Positions 1 through 9,691 of a DNA stretch of 64,000 nt are shown here, piece after piece (within the stretch, counting starts at the first letter, position 1; the number at the start of each line of letters is the position of its first letter). The DNA is from an uncultured Polaribacter sp. (GTDB lineage Bacteria; Bacteroidota; Bacteroidia; Flavobacteriales; Flavobacteriaceae), in NCBI GenBank assembly GCA_938084845.1, contig CALKEB010000023.1:62001-126000 (forward strand), read 5' to 3'. The translations under genes and the position numbers were made by a program. A model generated the notes under the pieces. It did not search any database, was not told where the DNA came from, and worked only from the letters and a program-made list of their open reading frames with translations.

Positions 1-1098
1 GATGAAATTGATGCTATTGGAAGAGCACGTGGTAAAAACTCTATGACTGGAGGTAATGATGAACGTGAAAATACGTTAAACCAATTATTGACAGAAATGG
101 ATGGTTTTGGCACAGATACTAACGTTATTGTAATTGCTGCAACGAACAGAGCAGACGTTTTAGATAAAGCGTTAATGCGTGCAGGACGTTTTGATAGACA
201 AATTTATGTTGATTTACCAGATATCAGAGAAAGACAAGAAATTTTTGAAGTGCATATAAAGCCTTTAAAATTATCAGATGATGTAAATGTTGAGTTTCTT
301 GCTCAGCAGACTCCTGGTTTTTCAGGTGCAGATATTGCAAACATGTGTAATGAAGCTGCTTTAATTGCTGCAAGGCAAGGAAAAAAAGCGATTCATCATC
401 AAGATTTTTTAGATGCTGTAGATCGTATTGTCGGTGGTTTAGAAAAGAAAAAGAAACGTATTACTCCAAAAGAAAAGAAAGTAATTGCTTTTCATGAGGC
501 TGGCCATGCTACCGTAAGTTGGATGTTAGAGCATGCAGCTCCATTGGTAAAAGTAACGATTGTTCCTAGAGGGCAATCTTTAGGAGCAGCCTGGTATTTG
601 CCTGCAGAACGCTTAATAGTTCAAACAGAACAAATGTTAGATGAAATGTGTGCAACATTAGGAGGTAGAGCTGCAGAAAAGATTATTTTCAATAAAATAT
701 CTACAGGAGCCTTAAGCGATTTAGAAAAAGTAACCAAACAAGCAAGAGCTATGGTTACCGTTTACGGTTTAAATGATGAGGTAGGAAATATTACCTACTA
801 CGATTCCTCTGGAAATGATGCTTTTGTAAAGCCTTATAGTGAAGAAACTGGTAAAAAAATAGACAAAGAAATTTCTAAAATGATAGAGATTCAATACCAA
901 AGAGCCATTGATCTATTGTCTAATAATAAAGAAAAACTAACGGTTCTTGCTGAATTACTTTTAGAAAAAGAAGTGATTTTTAAAGACGATCTTCAAAAAA
1001 TCTTTGGGAAAAGACCTTTTGAAGAATTAGATACAGAAGTAAATCAAGAAGAAGCAATTGAAGAATTACCAGCAGAAGGTAATGTCACAGAATCCTAA
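1..1098 (+). CDS. ftsH: ATP-dependent zinc metalloprotease FtsH (C-terminal part, truncated by window start)
   Basis: Frame is open from base 1 (DEIDAIGRARGK...); AAA+ region, HEAGH zinc protease motif. Confidence 0.97.
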   Translation, partial: DEIDAIGRARGKNSMTGGNDERENTLNQLLTEMDGFGTDTNVIVIAATNRADVLDKALMRAGRFDRQIYVDLPDIRERQEIFEVHIKPLKLSDDVNVEFLAQQTPGFSGADIANMCNEAALIAARQGKKAIHHQDFLDAVDRIVGGLEKKKKRITPKEKKVIAFHEAGHATVSWMLEHAAPLVKVTIVPRGQSLGAAWYLPAERLIVQTEQMLDEMCATLGGRAAEKIIFNKISTGALSDLEKVTKQARAMVTVYGLNDEVGNITYYDSSGNDAFVKPYSEETGKKIDKEISKMIEIQYQRAIDLLSNNKEKLTVLAELLLEKEVIFKDDLQKIFGKRPFEELDTEVNQEEAIEELPAEGNVTES

Positions 1099-1104
1099 AA
1101 GTTT

Positions 1105-1689
1105 ATGGATTTTTTAAAGAAACTTTTTAATATCCCTATTAAAGAGGATACACAAATAGAAGAGCAAGAGGTAAATCTTTCTCTCGATGACTTGTTTGTG
1201 CATAATTTTACAGGGAAAGAAGGTAAGTTTCTTTATTGTACGACCAAAAATGAATTAAAAACTAGCTTTGAAAAAATTTTTGACGAAAATAAATGGACTA
1301 CAGTTCAGCTTTTAGATCATAATTTGGAGAGTATTATTAATAAGGATTCTGTAAAAATTGCTCAAAAAAGTAATGCAGAAGCCCCTATATTTTCTAAATG
1401 TGAACATTTAGTAGCAGACAAAGGAGATATTTTATTTTCATCGAATCAACTTGGGAGTACAAAGTTAAAAGAATTTACAGATAATTTTATTGTATATGCT
1501 ACAACCAGTCAGTTAGTTAAAGACACTGGACAGGCACTTACAGGGATTAAAGCTAAATATGCAAATAACTTACCCACAAATATTTCTTCAATAAAAAATT
1601 ATAATATCAATAATACTGATGATAATTTTTTAAACTATGGCAACAATAACTCAAAAAACTTATATTTGCTGCTATTTGAAGATTTATAA
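1105..1689 (+). CDS. LUD-domain (LutC/YkgG-like) protein
   Basis: LUD-like segments (SKCEHLVADKGDILFSSNQLG, TTSQLVKDTGQAL); position between ftsH and cdsA. Confidence 0.7.
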   Translation: MDFLKKLFNIPIKEDTQIEEQEVNLSLDDLFVHNFTGKEGKFLYCTTKNELKTSFEKIFDENKWTTVQLLDHNLESIINKDSVKIAQKSNAEAPIFSKCEHLVADKGDILFSSNQLGSTKLKEFTDNFIVYATTSQLVKDTGQALTGIKAKYANNLPTNISSIKNYNINNTDDNFLNYGNNNSKNLYLLLFEDL

Positions 1690-1690
1690 T

Positions 1691-2485
1691 ATGCATAACC
1701 TTTTAAAAAGGAGTTTTTCTGGGATTATATACGTTATAATTTTTATTTCTGCCACTCTTTTTTCTAAAGAGTCTTACGTTGTATTAATTACCCTTTTTGG
1801 ATTCATATCTATTTGGGAATTTTCAAAAATGATTGCCATAAAAAATTACGCTTCTTATTTTATCTTTCCTGTTACACTTTTTTTAATATTACAAAGACAG
1901 TATAGTTTTGCAACTTTAGGACTTTTAGGGATAACCGTATTTTCATCTTTATTATTGGGATTTCAACTAATTTTTAAAAAGGACATTCCTTATGAAGATC
2001 ACAGGCAAAAATTAGGACTATCTATTAGGTATATTATTTTTTCTATGTGTTTTCTTGTTCTTTTACCTTTTTATCAAAATGAATATCATCCTTACTTAAT
2101 GTTAGCGTTGGTATCTTTAATTTGGGTGAATGATTCTTTTGCTTTTTTAGTAGGTAAAAATATAGGAAAACGTAAATTGTTTGCCTCTGTTTCCCCAAAA
2201 AAAACAGTAGAAGGTTTTTTTGGAGGTTTATTTTTTTCAGTTATAACAGCGTATGCAATTAGTTATTTTAATTCAGATTTTACTGCACTACATTGGATAA
2301 TTATCGGGTTTTTAATCTCTGTTTTAGGAACTTTAGGAGATTTGGTAGAATCTAAATTTAAAAGAAAAGCTAATATTAAGGATAGTGGTAATATATTACC
2401 AGGACATGGTGGAATTTTAGATAGGTTAGATAGCTTACTTTTTGCTGCGCCCTTTGTATATTTGTTTATTAATTATATTATATAA
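1691..2485 (+). CDS. cdsA: Phosphatidate cytidylyltransferase
   Basis: Multi-TM protein with CdsA signature (KRKANIKDSGNILPGHGGILDRLDSL). Start at 1691 (MHNLLKRSF) avoids the 53-nt overlap implied by the track start 1637. Confidence 0.93.
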   Translation: MHNLLKRSFSGIIYVIIFISATLFSKESYVVLITLFGFISIWEFSKMIAIKNYASYFIFPVTLFLILQRQYSFATLGLLGITVFSSLLLGFQLIFKKDIPYEDHRQKLGLSIRYIIFSMCFLVLLPFYQNEYHPYLMLALVSLIWVNDSFAFLVGKNIGKRKLFASVSPKKTVEGFFGGLFFSVITAYAISYFNSDFTALHWIIIGFLISVLGTLGDLVESKFKRKANIKDSGNILPGHGGILDRLDSLLFAAPFVYLFINYII

Positions 2486-2488
2486 AAA

Positions 2489-3145
2489 ATGATACGTTTT
2501 CATAAAGAAGGTTATACAATTATCGCAATTACTTTTGTTTTAGCAATAGCAAGTGTTTTATTGGCTGAGGAATTTATTAATATACTATGGCTTACAAAGG
2601 CAGTACAAGTTTTAGCCTTATTTCTATTAATAATTGTACTTCAATTTTTTAGAAATCCAAAAAGAATTACTGAACTTAACGATAAAACTATTGTTGCTCC
2701 TGTAGATGGAAAGGTAGTAGTTATTGAAGAAGTCGAAGAACCAGAATATTTTAAAGATAAAAGACTACAAGTTTCTATTTTTATGTCTCCAATTAATGTT
2801 CATGTTACAAGATATGCAATGAGTGGTTTAGTCAAATATAGCAAATATCATCCAGGTAAATACTTAGTTGCATGGCATCCAAAAGCATCTACAGATAATG
2901 AAAGAACAACCATTGTGTTGCAAAATGAAACTTTTGGAGATGTTTTGTATAGACAAATTGCAGGAGCTTTGGCAAAAAGAATCGTAAATTATGCAGAAGA
3001 AGGAAGTCAGGTTATACAAGGTTCTGATGCTGGTTTTATAAAGTTTGGTTCACGTGTAGATTTGTATTTTCCATTAGGAACAAAGTTGAAGGTGAATTTG
3101 GGTGATAAAGTTAAAGGAGGAACGCAAGTTATTGCAGAAAGATAA
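2489..3145 (+). CDS. psd: Phosphatidylserine decarboxylase family protein
   Basis: Psd motifs (VAPVDGKVV, SIFMSPINVHVTR, GSDAGFIKFGSRVDL). Confidence 0.93.
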   Translation: MIRFHKEGYTIIAITFVLAIASVLLAEEFINILWLTKAVQVLALFLLIIVLQFFRNPKRITELNDKTIVAPVDGKVVVIEEVEEPEYFKDKRLQVSIFMSPINVHVTRYAMSGLVKYSKYHPGKYLVAWHPKASTDNERTTIVLQNETFGDVLYRQIAGALAKRIVNYAEEGSQVIQGSDAGFIKFGSRVDLYFPLGTKLKVNLGDKVKGGTQVIAER

Positions 3146-3420
3146 TTGTTATTAAAAATATAGATTACAAATTTGAAGATGCTTTTCTGAAGTTATCTAA
3201 ACTTAAAAAAACGATTACTCCCGATTTAATGTTAAAGCTTTATGCTTTTCATAAACAAGCAAACTTTGGTAATAATCGTTCTTTAAAAAGAGGTTTAGAT
3301 GTAAGAAGCGGTTTTAAATTAAACGCTTGGATGCAATTAAAAGGTATGTCTTCTCAAGAAGCTAAGCTAAAATATATTGAGTTAGCAGATAAAATTCTTA
3401 AACAGAATAAAAATAGTTAG
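3145..3420 (+). CDS. Acyl-CoA-binding protein; start codon non-canonical (ATT/ATA/GTT region)
   Basis: In-frame N-terminus IVIKNIDYKFEDAFLKLSKLKKTITPDLMLKLYAFHKQANFG matches the ACBP fold pattern. The track starts at internal ATG 3229. Confidence 0.75.
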   Translation: MVIKNIDYKFEDAFLKLSKLKKTITPDLMLKLYAFHKQANFGNNRSLKRGLDVRSGFKLNAWMQLKGMSSQEAKLKYIELADKILKQNKNS

Positions 3421-3435
3421 CAACTTTTATATCCC

Positions 3436-4314
3436 TTAAAATAAATCGTTTAAAGCATCTGAAAGTTTAGGATACTTAAAATTAAAATTTTTGTTTTTAA
3501 TTTTTTCACTAGAAATTCTACTTCCCTCCAAAAGAATTAAAGCCATTTCTCCAAAAACTAAATGTAATAAAAAACCAGGAACACATAGGCTTGTGAAGGG
3601 TCTAGAAACGGATTTAGCTAAGGTTTTTGAAAAAGAAATACTAGTATGGTATTCTGGAGCTACAGCATTATAGGTTCCTTCTAATTCATTATCAATAGCT
3701 TTTACGTATAAATTACAAAGGTCTTCTATATGAATCCAAGGTATGTATTGACTGCCTTTACCCAAACCTGCAATAACAGGTGTTTGCATTTTTTTTAAAG
3801 CACCTCCTTTATTAGATAACACAATACCGGTTCTTAATATAGAAACAGGGATATCTATTGTTTTAAATTGCAATGCTGCAGCTTCCCATTTATTACATAC
3901 ATCTCCTAAAAAATCTTCACCAACAGGGTTTTCTTCAATTAAAATTGCTTTAGATGTTATTGCGCCATAATATCCAGTTCCTGAGGCAGAAATAAAGCCT
4001 TTCAATGAAGTATTTAATTGTTTTATTTTGTTAAAAAGTAAATTTGCGGAATTTACTCTACTATGTATAATTTCTGTTTTTCGTGATTTAGACCATCTTT
4101 TATCTGCAATTCCTGCTCCTGCAAGATGAATGATATAATCGGTATTTTTTATGGCATCTTCAGCTATATATCCTTTAGCTAAATCCCATTTAAATTCGTT
4201 CTTCTTTTTTGGAGACCTCGTTAGAATTTTAACGATATGTCCTTTTTGTTCAAGAACTTCTGTAAGTCTTGCACCTATTAATCCAGTACCTCCAGTAATT
4301 AAAATATTTGCCAT
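3436..4314 (-). CDS. TIGR01777-type NAD-dependent epimerase/dehydratase
   Basis: N-terminal GGTGLIGARL nucleotide-binding motif, SASGTGYYG, ILRTGIVLSNKGGAL. Confidence 0.92.
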   Translation of the reverse strand: MANILITGGTGLIGARLTEVLEQKGHIVKILTRSPKKKNEFKWDLAKGYIAEDAIKNTDYIIHLAGAGIADKRWSKSRKTEIIHSRVNSANLLFNKIKQLNTSLKGFISASGTGYYGAITSKAILIEENPVGEDFLGDVCNKWEAAALQFKTIDIPVSILRTGIVLSNKGGALKKMQTPVIAGLGKGSQYIPWIHIEDLCNLYVKAIDNELEGTYNAVAPEYHTSISFSKTLAKSVSRPFTSLCVPGFLLHLVFGEMALILLEGSRISSEKIKNKNFNFKYPKLSDALNDLF

Positions 4315-4491
4315 ATGTAAAGATAAAAAACCTTATGTTATTTTGTGAACGATTTTAATGAATTAACGATTTATTATATGGTTTTTACTTCCTTTTTTAT
4401 TTTAGGTATAAGTATCAATGAAAACAATTAGTACATATACTAAAGCAATGTTAATTTTTTTAAAAGCCTTAAATAATAGCGTATTTTTATA

Positions 4492-5619
4492 GTGATGAAA
4501 AAAAGTACAAAAAGGAAAGGATTTATTTTTAAAACTTATGAGGCAGAAAAGCAATCGCCTTTCGAAAAGCTGTTTGAAATTTTTAAAGAATTAATTACTC
4601 ATACTTCTGGTGATTTTGATGAAGCTATAGATTGGTTAAGATCTTTAGATAAAGAATATAATCTTACAGATGAACAGTATACAATAGATGATTTTATTGA
4701 AGATTTAAAGAAAAAAGGGTACATAAGAGAAGAAATAAAAGCAGACGGAACAGGTGGTACAGCCATAACTTCAAAAACAGAAAGAGCTATAAGACAACAA
4801 GCATTAAATCATATTTTTGGAAAAATAAAAAGAAGTGGATCTGGTAATCATAAAAGTAAATCACCAGGTATAGGAGATGAACATACAGGAGATTTTAGGG
4901 CATATCAATTTGGAGACAACTTAGACAAGGTTTCTATGACAGAAAGTATAAGAAATGCACAAATCAATAATGGTATAGGAGATTTCACGTTGTCAGAGAA
5001 TGATTTGGTCGTAGAAGATACGCTGCATAAAAGCCAAATGAGTACAGTGTTAATGATTGATATTAGTCATTCTATGATTTTATATGGAGAAGATAGAATT
5101 ACACCAGCCAAAAAAGTAGCTATGGCTTTGGCCGAACTAATTACTACTAGATATCCAAAAGATACGATAGACATTTTGGTTTTTGGAAACGACGCCTGGA
5201 CTATTAAAATAAAAGATTTACCTTATTTACAAGTTGGTCCTTACCATACGAATACAGTTGCTGGTCTACAATTAGCTATGGATTTATTACGGAGAAAGAA
5301 AAATACGAATAAACAGATTTTTATGATAACTGACGGTAAGCCTAGTTGTTTGCGTTTACCTGATGGTCAATACTATAAAAATAGTAATGGCTTAGACAAA
5401 TACATTGTAAATAAATGTTATGCAATGGCACAACAGGCCAGAAAATTACACATACCAATTACAACTTTTATGATTGCGCAAGATTCTTATTTGATGCAAT
5501 TTGTAAAAGCTTTTACACAAGCAAATCAAGGAAAAGCATTTTATACTGGATTAAAAGGTTTAGGAGAGATGATTTTTGAAGATTATGAAACAAATAGAAA
5601 AAAAAGAATTAAAGGATAG
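4492..5619 (+). CDS. VWA-domain protein (GTG 4492 or ATG 4495 start)
   Basis: MIDAS motif MIDISHSM and ITDGKPS; directly followed by AAA+ gene. Confidence 0.85.
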   Translation: MMKKSTKRKGFIFKTYEAEKQSPFEKLFEIFKELITHTSGDFDEAIDWLRSLDKEYNLTDEQYTIDDFIEDLKKKGYIREEIKADGTGGTAITSKTERAIRQQALNHIFGKIKRSGSGNHKSKSPGIGDEHTGDFRAYQFGDNLDKVSMTESIRNAQINNGIGDFTLSENDLVVEDTLHKSQMSTVLMIDISHSMILYGEDRITPAKKVAMALAELITTRYPKDTIDILVFGNDAWTIKIKDLPYLQVGPYHTNTVAGLQLAMDLLRRKKNTNKQIFMITDGKPSCLRLPDGQYYKNSNGLDKYIVNKCYAMAQQARKLHIPITTFMIAQDSYLMQFVKAFTQANQGKAFYTGLKGLGEMIFEDYETNRKKRIKG

Positions 5620-7086
5620 ATGAATTTAGAAAATATAAAAACATTAGGAGAACTAAAAAAAACAGGGTACGATCCAAAATCAATTAAAGAGGAGTTAAGA
5701 GAAAATCTTATTAGTAAGATGTTGAATAAGGAAACGGTCTTTAAAGGTATCCATGGATATGAAAATACAGTTATTCCAGAATTAGAAAGAGCCATTTTAA
5801 GCAAACACAATATTAATTTACTAGGGTTAAGAGGTCAGGCTAAAACTCGTTTGGCAAGGTTAATGGTAGATTTGTTAGACGAATATATTCCAGTAGTAGA
5901 GGGTTCTGAAGTTAATGATGATCCACTTCAGCCCATATCGAGATTTGCAGAAGAATTAATTAAGGAAAAGGGTGATGACACACCAATTTATTGGTTGCAT
6001 AGAAATGATCGTTTTGCAGAGAAATTAGCAACTCCAGATGTAACTGTAGCAGATATTATTGGTGATGTAGATCCTATAAAAGCTGCAAATTTGAAATTGA
6101 GTTATGCAGATGATAGGGTAATTCATTATGGAATGATTCCTAGAGCCAACAGGTGTATTTTTGTTATTAATGAATTGCCAGATTTACAAGCAAGAATTCA
6201 GGTAGCATTGTTTAATATTCTACAAGAAGGTGATATTCAAATTCGTGGATTTAAATTAAGATTGCCTTTAGATATGCAATTTGTATTTACAGCTAACCCT
6301 GAAGATTATACCAATAGAGGTAGCATTGTTACTCCGTTAAAAGACAGAATTGGCTCACAAATATTAACGCATTATCCTGAGGATATTGAAACGGCTAAGA
6401 CCATTACACAACAAGAAGCTAATAAAGTAGCTTCTCAGAAAGAGTTTATAAAAGTACCAGAGCTAGCCAAAGATTTATTAGAACAAATTGTTTTCGAAGC
6501 AAGAGATAGTGAATATATTGATGCTAAAAGTGGAGTAAGTGCACGATTAAGCATTTCTGCATTTGAAAATCTGTTAAGTACCGCAGAAAGAAGAGCAATC
6601 TTGTCTGGGGATTCAGAAACTATGATCCGTTTAAATGATTTTGATGGGATAATTCCTGCAATTACTGGTAAAGTAGAATTGGTTTATGAAGGAGAACAAG
6701 AAGGTGCTCAGGTAGTAGCAGAAACATTAATTCGAAGAGCAATCAAAACATTATTCCCTACGTATTTTCCAGAAATTAAAAAATTAGAAAAACAAGATGC
6801 AGAGACTCCTTATGATGATATTATTTCTTGGTTCTTTAATTCAAAAGAAGATTTTGAATTGTTAGATGACTATGCAGAAGAGGCTTACAAAAACGAATTA
6901 GATAAAATAAAGCCTTTAGATGTTTTTCTAAAAGAACATCAACCAAATATGAATAAAGCAGATGCTTATTTTGTGAAAGAGTTTGTGTTGTGGGCTTTGG
7001 TAGAATTTAAGAAATTAAGTAAGTATCGTTTCGCAGAAAGAACTCAGTTTAAAGATCCTTATGGAAATTTTATTAATGGATTGTAA
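5620..7086 (+). CDS. MoxR/Mg-chelatase-like AAA+ ATPase
   Basis: GLRGQAKTRLARL Walker A variant, FVINELPDLQ Walker B-like segment, VFTANPEDYTNRG sensor region. Confidence 0.88.
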   Translation: MNLENIKTLGELKKTGYDPKSIKEELRENLISKMLNKETVFKGIHGYENTVIPELERAILSKHNINLLGLRGQAKTRLARLMVDLLDEYIPVVEGSEVNDDPLQPISRFAEELIKEKGDDTPIYWLHRNDRFAEKLATPDVTVADIIGDVDPIKAANLKLSYADDRVIHYGMIPRANRCIFVINELPDLQARIQVALFNILQEGDIQIRGFKLRLPLDMQFVFTANPEDYTNRGSIVTPLKDRIGSQILTHYPEDIETAKTITQQEANKVASQKEFIKVPELAKDLLEQIVFEARDSEYIDAKSGVSARLSISAFENLLSTAERRAILSGDSETMIRLNDFDGIIPAITGKVELVYEGEQEGAQVVAETLIRRAIKTLFPTYFPEIKKLEKQDAETPYDDIISWFFNSKEDFELLDDYAEEAYKNELDKIKPLDVFLKEHQPNMNKADAYFVKEFVLWALVEFKKLSKYRFAERTQFKDPYGNFINGL

Positions 7087-7090
7087 AGAA

Positions 7091-7120
7091 AAAAAGAAAG
7101 CCTAACAGCTTTCTTTTTTT
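7091..7120 (+). terminator. Rho-independent terminator
   Basis: AAAAAGAAAGC-CTAACA-GCTTTCTTTTT followed by T run. Confidence 0.85.
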
Positions 7121-7187
7121 ATGAAATATAAGTTTTTAAATAGAGCTAAGAATGCTAGAAATAGGTTTTTATTAGCAAAGAATCTAT

Positions 7188-8513
7188 TTATCTCATTATC
7201 TTATTTGGAAAAACAACCACACTCTCATGACCATTTTCACCAACAGCGGCCACTCCAAAAAAGAAATTATCAATCACAATTCCTTCTAAAGTAAATTCCG
7301 TAGCTTCTACATACCTATCATTATCCCAAGTAGGAGAGGTAGTATCTCTCCAATAAATTTTATATCCTTTTGCGCCTTCTACTGGAGACCATTTTAGTTT
7401 AGCAGAAGCCTCAACTATACCACCAATACCAACAACTTTAGGAGCAGCAGGTGCCCAAGCCAAGCTAGCCAAGTTGATTGCGTTTACAGCCGTTAATTTT
7501 TTTGCATACGGAAAGTTTACATGTTCAAAAGTATCTCCATACTTAATCCCATTTTCCGTTCTTAGGTCTTGATGTTGCTGGGTATAATTTTCATGCGCTT
7601 CCATTATGCGAATTCCTGCAAATCCTAAATCATTAAAAGGTCTGTGATGGCCACCTCTCCCAAATCTATCTAACCTATAAATCATCATAGGGTTCATCTC
7701 TGGCATATACGTTTTTGTTGTTTTATGAACATATCTTGCCAATTGACGAGAAATACCATCTACTTCACCACCATAAAACCTACGCATTCTTCTTTGTCTT
7801 TCAGTTTCGTTCGCAGGGACTGGCTCAGAAAAAATACGAAACGCTCTATTGTCTGTGACACCATCTACACCTGTAATATTTCCAATCATATCATTGTTAA
7901 GTATACCAATAATATCCCAACCTTTTTCTTTGGCATACTTTGCAAGTCCAGCACCACCAAAAAGCCCTTGCTCTTCTCCAGATAAACCTACATATATTAT
8001 ACTGCTTTCAAATTTATATTTACTTAAAACTCTAGCGGCTTCCATTGTACCAGCCATACCTGATGCATTATCGTTTGCCCCTGGTGCATCTTTGGTAAAA
8101 TTAGAGCCATTACTGTTTCTAGAATCAATGTCTCCACTCATTATAATATATCTGTTCGGATACTTTGTGCCTTTTTGTATGGCAACAACATTTACAACAT
8201 AGGCATCATGAGGTACTCTATTACTCATTGCTGTAGTAACCAAATCTTTTTGATAAAATACGTTTAAACAATTGTTACACGCTGAAGATATGTTTTCAAA
8301 TTCTGATTTTATCCACCTTCTTGCTGCACCAATTCCTCTTGTATTGGATAGCGTATCTGAAAAAGTATTTCTTGTTCCAAATTCTGTTAATGTCTTTACA
8401 TCTGCTTTAATTCGATCTTCAGAAATCTGATTGATAATATCATAAATCTTTAAATCGGTTTGTGCAGAAATGATAGTAGTAAATAACAAAAATGCAATAT
8501 AGATTTTTTTCAT
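7188..8513 (-). CDS. M28-family metallopeptidase with C-terminal Fn3-like region, secreted
   Basis: Signal peptide; SGDIDSRNS, PGANDNASGMAG, SGEEQGLFGG metal-binding motifs. Confidence 0.92.
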   Translation of the reverse strand: MKKIYIAFLLFTTIISAQTDLKIYDIINQISEDRIKADVKTLTEFGTRNTFSDTLSNTRGIGAARRWIKSEFENISSACNNCLNVFYQKDLVTTAMSNRVPHDAYVVNVVAIQKGTKYPNRYIIMSGDIDSRNSNGSNFTKDAPGANDNASGMAGTMEAARVLSKYKFESSIIYVGLSGEEQGLFGGAGLAKYAKEKGWDIIGILNNDMIGNITGVDGVTDNRAFRIFSEPVPANETERQRRMRRFYGGEVDGISRQLARYVHKTTKTYMPEMNPMMIYRLDRFGRGGHHRPFNDLGFAGIRIMEAHENYTQQHQDLRTENGIKYGDTFEHVNFPYAKKLTAVNAINLASLAWAPAAPKVVGIGGIVEASAKLKWSPVEGAKGYKIYWRDTTSPTWDNDRYVEATEFTLEGIVIDNFFFGVAAVGENGHESVVVFPNKIMR

Positions 8514-8577
8514 TGGGATTGATTTTTTTTAATTCGACACTAAAATAAGAAACTATTCTCATTTTCTTTTTATCTGC

Positions 8578-9105
8578 TTAGTTTTTAGTTTCTAAATTCA
8601 AAAAAAGAATATAATTTGGTCTAGTTTCTGTTTTTGAAATAGGAAAATCATAATTTCCAATTCTTTTGAAAGCAACTTTTTCATAAAAATTGAGTGCTCT
8701 ATAATTTTTAATCCATACGTAGAGCCAAATTCCTTTTTGATTATTTTTTTTAATAAGACCTACATTAAAATCAAATAATTTTTTGCCTAAACCTAATCCA
8801 TAAAACTCTTTTAGCAAATACAAGCGCTCCATTTTGGTGATGTTTTTAGCTAGAATGTGCTCGTTTTCTGTATTTAAAATTATTTTAGAAAAACCAGCCA
8901 ATTTCTCTTTGTAGAAAATTAGATGGTATTCATAATGTTGTTGAGTAACTTCTTTAGTTAGGGTTTCTTCATTAAAACTTTCCTTAAGATATTTATCCAT
9001 AATTTCCTCAGGAATGGCATGCTGATGAGGAATAAAAAAAGCTTTTTTTGACACTATTGCCAGTTGTTTTACATCATTTACTGTAGCTTTTCTAATAGAA
9101 ATCAT
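8578..9105 (-). CDS. GNAT family N-acetyltransferase
   Basis: LYLLKEFYGLGLGKKLFDF acetyl-CoA-binding pattern, YEKVAFKRIG. Confidence 0.85.
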   Translation of the reverse strand: MISIRKATVNDVKQLAIVSKKAFFIPHQHAIPEEIMDKYLKESFNEETLTKEVTQQHYEYHLIFYKEKLAGFSKIILNTENEHILAKNITKMERLYLLKEFYGLGLGKKLFDFNVGLIKKNNQKGIWLYVWIKNYRALNFYEKVAFKRIGNYDFPISKTETRPNYILFLNLETKN

Positions 9106-9178
9106 TGTACTAAAAATAAAATTATTGGATTAAAAGCACCTCCATTGATTTGCATCTAAAAATTGTTTTTAATTTCAA

Positions 9179-9631
9179 TTAATCAATCTTGGTAAAAATT
9201 TCGATATTTTTAAATACCGTATCATTTCTATAATACGTATTTACTTGCTTGTAAGAATCTTTATAGAAATCAATAGGAATTACGTACGTATTTACATCGC
9301 TTTTCATAGACTTAGAAGTAGAGGTAAGTGTTTCTGTAATGGTATCATTTTTAAAAGTATAGGTACCATAATCACTCCAATCAATACCATTTATATCTGT
9401 GTCTGTATTCCACAAAACATAACCATTTAAATAAATTTTATGTTGCACCTTATGGAAGTCTTTAACAATAGTGTCTGTATTGGCTAATGTGTAGAAAGCA
9501 TTTAGTTGCCAAACACCCTGCAATGGGTCTTCTTTTTGCTTTTTTAAATTTATAGCTGAGTTACATGAAGCTAAGAATACAAGAAATATACTAGCAATGA
9601 TTACTTTTTGAATTTTTAAGTTATTTTCCAT
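9179..9631 (-). CDS. Putative lipoprotein, lipocalin-like
   Basis: Lipobox LVFLASC; GVWQLN segment. Confidence 0.6.
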   Translation of the reverse strand: MENNLKIQKVIIASIFLVFLASCNSAINLKKQKEDPLQGVWQLNAFYTLANTDTIVKDFHKVQHKIYLNGYVLWNTDTDINGIDWSDYGTYTFKNDTITETLTSTSKSMKSDVNTYVIPIDFYKDSYKQVNTYYRNDTVFKNIEIFTKID

Positions 9632-9691
9632 TTTTGTATTAATTAGGTTATTTTAAATTGCTTTTGTTTAAGTTTTAAAGCGATATAAAAA

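Noticed and set aside
7725-8202. Two plus-strand ORFs antisense to the M28 peptidase
   Set aside because: Shadow ORFs of a well-supported coding sequence; no recognisable motifs
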